From NCBI GenBank assembly GCA_948567375.1, contig OX419757.1, forward strand, positions 372,001-436,000: a stretch of DNA of 64,000 nt, read 5' to 3'. Position numbers and translations under genes: made by a program. The notes under the pieces are model-generated. The model saw only the letters and a program-made list of their open reading frames with translations. It did no database searches and was not told the DNA's origin. This DNA comes from Lunularia cruciata (lineage: Eukaryota; Streptophyta; Marchantiopsida; Lunulariales; Lunulariaceae). Shown here piece after piece: positions 56,165-64,000 of the stretch; position 1 is the stretch's first letter, and each line of letters starts with the position of its first letter.

Positions 56165-59100
56165 ATGGGCGCAGGAGCTGGTGCTGCAGCCGCCATAGAA
56201 AACGAACCTTCTCCTCGACGAGCAGCCATTGAGAAAGCACAAGCAGAACTCAGGTGAGTTAGGTGCTCCACTGCAAAATGAGACATTTTGCAATTCCGTT
56301 TACTTCATATGTATCTCACTGTTATCGTTCATATGTCTGCTGTTTACAGGCGAGAGGTTGCTGTGCGAGAAGAGCGGAGAAGGGAGTTAGAGTTTCTAGA
56401 GAAGGTATTTTGGCTAAGTTTTAGATTTCTTCAGCTCCTCTGAAGTTCGGGCCATTACTTCAAAGTATGAAGATATCTCTGTGATCCAGCTTTTCACTAT
56501 TTCAGTAGGATCACTTAGCAGTTTATTCATCAAACAGGATTAGATCATGGTGATTTGATTTCTGTTTCTTTACTTTAGAACTTGCTACGTTCTGAAACGT
56601 GAACAATTGCGCTGCTGCAGTGAGCTACATGCGATGTCTGTTCAAGTCAGTCAGTCTAGTCTGGATATCGCAAGACTTTCATCCAATTTTCAAAACCCTC
56701 CATGTTTTAAAAGTAGGACCAATCACAAGCCTATTCCTTCTGCTTTAGTTCTTACAAACTGTTAAATGTGCAGGGAGGTGAACTCCTGGACTTTTTCAGT
56801 GCTGCAAATTTTGCCTTCCCACCTTCTTCACCGACCGATCCACTGGCTGACCAGTTGCTGTCAAGGTTATCACACTACTTTGTTTCCTAGCCTGTTGTAG
56901 AGCGTAATACTAGATTGGAGATTTTCCATAAAAGAATTTTGATAGCTCTAGAGTAGGAGAATTTAGTCTCCTTTCCAGAATAGCTGAATGAAACTGACCT
57001 TCTCTGAATATCAACTTGGCGAATTCTGTCCATTCTGTCCATTCTGCCACCGGTTTACGTCCAGATATTTGTGCTACTAAAACAAATCCGGATCGAATGA
57101 GTCTTACAAAGAAAAACATCTAAACTGATGGATTATTATTTTTGGCATTTTGGCAGTGAGGGGGAGGGTGGCCATGCATCAATAGCTTTAGCAAATGGCG
57201 ATTCTTTGGAAAACAGCGTGGGTACAAGCTGCTGTGCTGGAAGAAATACAGAAGGTGGAGGCGATCCTTGCTCCGGTGAAGAATTCATGAACAATGTCAT
57301 TGAACCATTAGCCTCGTGGGAAGGCAAAGGCCGTGCCTCACGAACAGGGTCCACGTCATTACGATCTCATACTGATGTCAACTTGAAACGCGAGAGTGAA
57401 GGCTCTGGTGGTGGTCGAGCAGGGGGTAAGGGCCAAGCTTACTCTAGACGAAATAGGCCAAGAAGTAATCGAGGCAATGGGCACACACCCACTAGGGATG
57501 TGGAGAAAGTTCTCGAGATTGCTACTACACAATCCAGTGAAATAAAGGGAGCACCTGAAGTGCCTGTAGTCCTTGGGGAGTCCGCTGTAGAAAATGAGAT
57601 CTTGGTGGATAAGACTGTGCAGGTGCTACCCGGTAACCCTTCATTGCCCAACAGTTTTGGCAATCAGGCAGGCCTGGTATGTACGAAGGTGAATGACGAG
57701 TTGGAGGGTTCTCATTTGCCAATTGGGTGTTTTGAGCAAATTCCTGTTCAAAGCTTGTCCACGGCAGATGGTCCTGTTGAATCTGGGAAAGGCTTTCAGG
57801 GGCATGAACTTGTTTCTGGTAGTTGTGCTACCCTCTCTCGGATCAGTGGTTTGAAGGATGATGTTTGTACAGAAATTGTTGTAAAGGACGACTTCGGGGA
57901 TTTGATACCGGTGGATAAAACGTTGTTTAGTCCACGTTTGGATAACAATGTAGATTTGAAAGAGGGTGGTGCTGTGTCACAGCCCTCAGAACAGGTACTA
58001 GGCAACAACCAGGCAGTGTCAGACAAGACTTGTACTCCTCCAATTATGGTCGTGGGTGAGAGTGCTCCCGTTGTGATCAGGGATGAGACCGTGGGTTCTC
58101 AAACATCAAAGCATGAATGTAAAGATAAGTCTACAGTAGTTTCAGAAAGTAAGGGTGATAGGGTAATAGATAGAAGTACAGTCATTCCTAAGCATACTCC
58201 TGACTTTGCTTTGATACCTATCATAGATGATAAGACGTCTGTACGACGCGAAGTAACCTGTACAATGCAATTCACCCCAAAAAGCTTGGAGTTATCTGAA
58301 ACCAAGAGCAACAGTTCCAGGAAATCGACCTCAACTGCTAGCAGCGGTGCTCATGAACTTGCGCAGAGTGAAAAGGTGCTCACAGATGATCAGCCTCCTG
58401 ATACACAAGTGGAGGTTAAGGTTGAAGAAGGATCTTTTGAAGTTGGAACGAGGTTGTCTGGAGTGGATACCCAAGATGAAAGTAGACGTGATGTGCGAAG
58501 CATCTGTGTAGTATCCCTACCACAAGAAGATATCAAGGCTGAAAGTCAATCCACTCCTGTATCTGCAGGTTCCAACCGTACTGGTTTTCGTACTCCAAAT
58601 TCTAATTCAGCTTCCATTAACAAATTCCCTGGTGTTGTACTCCCCTGGGAGAAGGAAAGAGATCCTAATGTCAGAGCAGAAGCAGAGCGGCATAAAGCAG
58701 ATCTGTCTGCGAAAGCAAGAAAAGCGCATGAAGATTACATCATAGAAGAAGCAGAAATTATCAAGGTAAAGGTGGCAGATTAAATTAAATGCCTTGTTGG
58801 GAGTTCTTGTCTAGAGTTAGTCTCTGCAGCTCTATAAGTAAAAGTTGTGCTTCCTTTAAGTCTTTGTTTGTTTCTTGCAGAATGCAAAGAAGGATACGGC
58901 AGAGTGGGCAAAGCGAAGTCCGAATCTGGAACCAATAAGGCGAAAATCTCATTGGGATTATTTGCTGCAGGAGATGGCTTGGATGGCGAATGATTTCATG
59001 CAGGTGACTAAATTCAGCTCTACTTTGCATGCATTTCCGGCTTATATGTTTTATAATCACTTCTGTCAAACTCTAGGGAAAGTTTTATCTTCTCTCCAGA

Positions 59101-62100
59101 ACCAGGAGGTGATGACCTGTTGTAGTTGATCTTTCGAAAGGAGCCTTGTATGATCCTTAGCGCTAAGTTCGGATTCTGTAAACATTATTGTAGTTTTTAA
59201 GCTGTCGCTTTCTAGTTACACCATCCTGACTGGTATTTTGTATTCCTGATTCAGGAGCGTCTGTGGAAACTGGCTTCAGCTACTCAATTCTGTCGATGGA
59301 TTGCTCAACAAAATGGGCAATCGGACTTCAAGGAAGCAGAAATGAAGGAGAGACATAAAAGAGTTGCTCGTGTTCTTGCTAGCGCTGTCAATGAGTTCTG
59401 GAGGTCAGTGGAGTCTATGATTTTCAAAGACAAGGGACTGGCTTTCTCATCCGTTGAAACACAAGAGCAAGAGACCTCGGTTCTTCTCAAGGAGGAGAAT
59501 GAAGCAGTACCAATGGACGTCGATACCCCTGCTACTGCAGAGGTATTTCCTCCTTGTCCCCGTATTCGTAGGGCAATGGTGCTCGCATACTAGTTAAAGA
59601 CCAGCCAAGTAGTCTAAATATGTCCGACGGCCACCATAACTTGTGCACTTTCAAGAGTGCAAGGGTTCTTAAATGTGGCAACCTGGCACAACTTACAAAA
59701 CCCTAAAGTTGCAAAATTTGAAGTCCGTCACCTCATGGTCTTGTTGCCAGTCATGTATATGGTACGGTAAATGGTCGATCTTCGCTGTCTTATGGAATGC
59801 CATGAAGTAGTTTCAACTTACGATGGGGAGTGGAATACTCCCTTGAATTCCCGGGAATTGAAAGCTTCCTTCATTCATCTCTACTTATTCAAGAGAACTG
59901 AAATTTTTAGCTGCAAAAAGAAGCTATTATACTGCATAAGGGCATCGGTATTTTCTGTTCTTATATTCATATGAAGGCATCGTCGGGGCTTGCCGATTAT
60001 AGGGTCTTTTACGTTGTTCTAAGCTGTTGTGTAGACAGCAACTTCGAAGTTCATTGGTACTGGTTTCTAAGGTTCCGGATGTTAGTTCCCTGTCCGCATC
60101 TTGAATTCCATTAACAGAGGAGGTTATCAAGTATGTTAAGTAGCTGTTGTTGAATTCATTCAAGGTTATAAATCATCTCTTTCCAACATTCAAGAGAGCC
60201 TTCTCTTGAGTAACCGTGTCTCATCTAACGTGCTCTAGGAACTGTAATATAGAACCCATTCAACGAGATCGATACAGACTTCTAACAACCTAATGTTCCT
60301 GAGCTTGATTAAACGGGACCTAAAGTTCAGAACGCCTGCAGTCGTCAGCAATATATTTTTAACTTCCTAACTCAGGTAGGTTGCTTTGGTGATAAAGAGT
60401 TAACTAGCTGAGCCCTTGGAGGTTCGCGTAAACATCTTCTAATAGTAAGCAGATACCCTTTACGAGAGAATTTCCGTGGCTCTTCTTTGTTTCACCCAAC
60501 TTAGTGACTAGTTCCTACCACCAAAGGCACTAGACGTGGTCTAGGGCTGCAACGGTGGTAGAACAGGTCCCTAGCAAATATTGAAACTTGGTATGAGGTG
60601 TTCTCACACTTCCGTCCAGCTACTTCCGCTGGTTGTACTGATGAAGTCATTGTGTTTGCGTACTGATGAACGGGGTACTTATTAAGTCGTACGTGCTTTT
60701 GAGGAGGCTTAGTATGACCGCCTTCTGCCTCCTTTAGCTGCTTTAGTGTTTTAGGACTCATGTGTTCATAGCACATGCTGCGATATGCTTTATGCAGTCC
60801 TGATTCAATTTCTCTACATGCGCTGTTCTTTTGTTCCGTTTCTTCGAAGCATGCTATTTGTATATAGGTGTTGCTTTTGAAATATTTCCAGGTTACATTT
60901 ACTAATGCTTTCATTCAAACAGATGTTCGTTATCTTGTATACACTACATATCTTGCATCTCATTTGAATTCAATGAGTTCTGGATCTTCCGTTCGAAGAA
61001 CGGTTTCTGTCCTCATTTCTCTATATCCAGTCCTCTAAAGCCGCGCTCTACTTCCCCCGTTCTCTGAGCGATTTCCTAACTCTCGGTCTGCCTGACTCAC
61101 GGATCTTCCACGACTTTCGATTTAAAGGCTTCTACACGATTCCCGACTTCAGATTAACTTAATCTTTCTCGTCTGGCTGGTTAAGTCGTCGATTCCCGGT
61201 TGAGTTTATTTCTTTACATGCGCTGATTATCTGTTACCGTTTATTCGATGCATGCTCCTTGTATATAGGTGTTACTCTTTAAATATTTCTAGGTTGCTTT
61301 ACTTCTGCTTACATTCGATCAGTTGTTTCCATTTCATTTCCTTTCCCGGTTTTATACTAATTTCGACTAGCACATTTTCTGTATGCATTCCATATCATGC
61401 ATCTCATTTGCATTCAATGAGTTCTGGATCTCGCATTCCTCGAACGGCTTCTGTCCTCATTTCCCTATATCCCAACGGCCTGGATGCATTTTATATGCAT
61501 TTAATGAGTTCTGGATCCCCCGTTCCTCGAATGGCTTCTGCTCTCATCTCCTCATATCCTAGTGCTAATACACAATCTCGAGGAGCTACCAGTTTAGTTG
61601 GTTTGGGTTATTTGTGCTCCTACACGTAACACTAGTCTAGAGCAAGTTACGAATTCTCGCGGCTACACATGCTCAGACTAATCTGCAGGTACAAAGAACT
61701 TAAGGAGTGAAATACTCGCTTACCACCTCCGCATGACTGACAGCTAAACAGAACTTACACATCATATGAAGATGACATTTTCAGGGTCATGTCCTGTCTT
61801 AGGGTTTTACGTGGGTATGAAACCGTGTTGAGGTAATGAGCTTTTACATTCCGTTATGCTATGTATTTGTGAAATAGAAATACATACATGCATTCCACAA
61901 AGCCCCCCTGCAGTCTCTTATGTCACTTCGAATGTATGCTCTTGCGCTTTTCTGCACCGTCATGCATTCTAACTAATCTGTGCTAGCCGACAAAGAAACT
62001 GGGCATGTCCTTCACATCTGTAACAGAAGCCCAGAACCCAATGTCTGTCACTGACCAAGTCGACGGGTAGTGGTGGTGGCTTGATGCCCACCACCCCGTT

Positions 62101-64000
62101 GTTGGTGAAGATTCCTGATTTTTGTTCGCCTCGATCGTCAATCCACACTGCAGATGCTCACCGTCAAAGCCTTTTTTTAAACCTTATCGACTAATCACTT
62201 TGCATTGGACTTCGTTTTCTGTTCGTTGCTGAATTTTCTTTACTTACGTTCGTTGCTTCCACTGCAATATATGGTGCGCTTTATTGCATTGCCCATTCTG
62301 TTCTTTTTTGTTAGCTAGGTCCTGGATCAGACTCGCTTGTTACTTCATGGCTCGCGGTTGGGGCCTATGCTAGCTGACTATCAGTACGCGGGTTGACTTT
62401 CTACAGTAAATATACATGCACTCTAGCGCTATGACAGAAACATCTCAAAATGTCCCCAACAGTGTTTCTGTTATCTTGCTCTTAGTTAGTTCGCACGCCT
62501 ACCGTGTTGTACTTCACATTGATCAATAGAACTACAATCAATGTGCAGGGTTCCACACGGCAACGGGAGAAACAACTTGCCACCCGAAAGCCTTTACCTG
62601 TTCAAAACTATGCAATTCGTTTCCTCAGAGACTCGTTAGGGAGTGATGTTGCGGCACTAGCAGAGGCTCCTTCTACACCTGAGCGTATCTCTGAAGCTAG
62701 CAGTGTCCTAGATCCACCGTGGGAAGATCAATTTTCTGAGGTAAACATGGATCATGTTAGCTCAATGTCTATGGCATCATGTCCTTCATACTTTCGTGTT
62801 GGTGTTCATCTGGTTAGGTCTATGAAAAAAAGTGATGGTGCTTACCATTGAGCTGTCTACATCTTTGGATAGGGTAGGTCTTCAAGAAGCTGACCAGTCT
62901 ACGGAGCCTTTGCCATTTCTAGCTCTCGGATTTTTGTAGACTGATATCGTTGGATCTAGCCTTCAGCGCTTCTATACACATAAGAAGCTATGTCTTGGTT
63001 GTGGTGGGATGTCAGGAACCGTTGTTTTACATTATTCCAGATGGTGCTTTTCAAGCATACAGAACTTTGATTGAGAAAGAAAGGGCGTCAATTGAGAGAG
63101 TAAGTTAAACTTGACGAATACATCGTTTTCAATGTTGGTCTATTTACGGTATTGCATACGCTGCTATTAATTTCTTTGCCGCCGTCCATTCAGTAGAAGG
63201 ATGAAGAGGATCGGGAATTCCCAGGTTATTTACTGATAGTGTGTCCTCATTACTTGCAGGAGCATGAGCAGACAGTACATGATCACGCAGCTGCCCTAGC
63301 TGAAGCAGAGGCACAAGCAGCTGCTGAAGCTGCGGCAGCCAGCTCGGATTTCAATGTTTCTGTGTCTGTCGATGAGTGCCAACCGTTATTTCTATCTTCA
63401 CCAGTGAAGGGTGTAAGGGCAGAGGAAGACGAACTTCGAGAGCAATATTTGCCGAATGCTTTAAGTAATATAGCAAAGAAAAAGCGCAACCCTATTTTGA
63501 AGTCAAATGCTCCTAAAGTGGAAGGTTTGTCCTTGTCAGGACTTTCTCAACGGCCTCCGACTATGCCTGGTGTTGACAGCACCGGGAGTGCACCCTCTCC
63601 CCTAATCACCGGTAAACGAACACTATCTGCTGGTCCTGGTAACATTTTGGGCAGTGTCGGAAGTATCCCAACCAAGCGTATGCGATCAGCAGCAAGTGCT
63701 AGACAGCGTCCTATAGGGACAGCCAGCCCCAATTCCTTCCCAAGTCCTGGCGGTCTCCTAAGGGCAACATTTTCCTCTGGAGCATTGGGTTCACACCAGG
63801 ACGAAGTACGCAGTTTGTGTGATGATACTGTAACTGCAAGGACTGAAGTGGATGTGGCTGCAACTGGTGTGAAGAACGTGCTAGGAACCGGAAGTATCAA
63901 CTCTTTTGTGACCTCAAAGCCGAAGAAGAAGAAGAAAACAAAGCATTTTAGTGGAGCTTTGAGTTCTACTGCAAAACCAGAAGGAGCCCCGTCCGTGAAT
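56165..64000 (+). CDS. EAF1: EAF1-like NuA4 scaffold protein, partial (3' end beyond window)
   Basis: Exons, all GT-AG and in frame: from at most 56,165 to 56,253, 56,350-56,404, 56,774-56,865, 57,157-58,765, 58,881-59,003, 59,255-59,542, 62,549-62,740, 63,016-63,099, and 63,260 to beyond 64,000; at least 1,091 residues. Plant EAF1 is the platform subunit of the nuclear NuA4 histone acetyltransferase complex. Seen: the N-terminal block SPRRAAIEKAQAELR + REERRRELEFLEK; a basic YSRRNRPRSNRGNG patch; the HSA (helicase/SANT-associated) domain near residues 590-715 (RRKSHWDYLLQEMAWMANDF, ERLWKLASATQFCRW), which binds actin-related proteins in the family; AEAPSTPERIS and EPLFYIIPDGAFQAYRTLIE blocks; then YLPNAL, PTKRMRSAASARQRP and a KPKKKKKTK run. 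The family's SANT/Myb domain and Gln-rich tail should follow outside the window. Homology (VNAE..SMG) extends upstream of the chosen ATG, so the true start is uncertain. Confidence 0.9.
60811..61560 (+). repeat. Diverged direct repeats inside the 3-kb EAF1 intron
   Basis: 60,811-61,022 recurs at 61,209-61,478 (shared TACATGCGCTG, TTGTATATAGGTGTT, CATTCAATGAGTTCTGGATC, TTCTGTCCTCATTT), with a partial third copy at 61,490-61,560. The host intron spans 59,543-62,548. The sequence is not recognised as a known element. Confidence 0.7.

Noticed and set aside
57136-58311. Minus-strand frames opposite EAF1 exon 4
   Set aside because: Shadows of the long plus-strand coding exon, which has clear family similarity.
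60501-60914. 137-codon minus-strand open frame inside the EAF1 intron
   Set aside because: No domain, and it lies partly in the intron repeat; not supported as a nested gene.

Overview
This window reads as nuclear DNA from a land plant. I lean towards a bryophyte or another non-seed plant, but the species is not established. The plant assignment rests on three things. There is a plant-type EAF1 chromatin-scaffold gene (56.2-64.0 kb, running off the right edge). There is a plant IN2-2/PCNT115-type aldo-keto reductase (4.5-7.4 kb). Plant Ty1/copia and Ty3/gypsy retrotransposons use initiator-Met tRNA primer sites. The genes have ordinary GT-AG introns of about 0.1-3 kb.

Layout. 1-1.55 kb: 3' ends of two gypsy elements, one inserted in the other. 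1.55-4.5 kb: AT-rich spacer with a possible armadillo-like gene fragment, a nested hairpin and a G-tract. 4.5-7.4 kb: intact five-exon aldo-keto reductase. 8.8-9.1 kb: a perfect 93-bp tandem duplication and one exon of a Yippee-like zinc protein, cut by a complete 4,652-bp Copia element (9,116-13,767, TSD GTCTT). 13.8-16.8 kb: GC-richer spacer with one or two possible orphan exons. 16.8-52.1 kb: a retrotransposon island made of two diverged copies of a roughly 10-kb unit (16,790-26,886 and 26,887-52,060). Each copy holds an antisense Copia pol remnant, an LTR-like segment, a 77-bp minisatellite and an antisense gypsy pol remnant.

The second unit is split by a 13,353-bp gypsy element (B, 29,014-42,366). 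B is split by a 6,334-bp chromodomain gypsy element (A, 32,156-38,489). A is split by a 745-bp solo LTR (D, 34,420-35,164). Further solo LTRs of family A lie at 42,982 and 52,626, and of family D at 24,175. From about 54.9 kb base composition returns to gene-like and EAF1 begins.

The main result is the reconstructed nesting order, supported by target-site duplications, together with family A LTRs whose U3 carries heat-shock-element-like nGAAnnTTCn arrays just upstream of a TATA box. This resembles the heat-responsive promoter of Arabidopsis ONSEN but in a chromovirus. CpG decay in duplicated flank DNA and transition-type inactivating changes in the elements point to long-standing DNA methylation. 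No RNA genes were recognised; no systematic tRNA search could be run.
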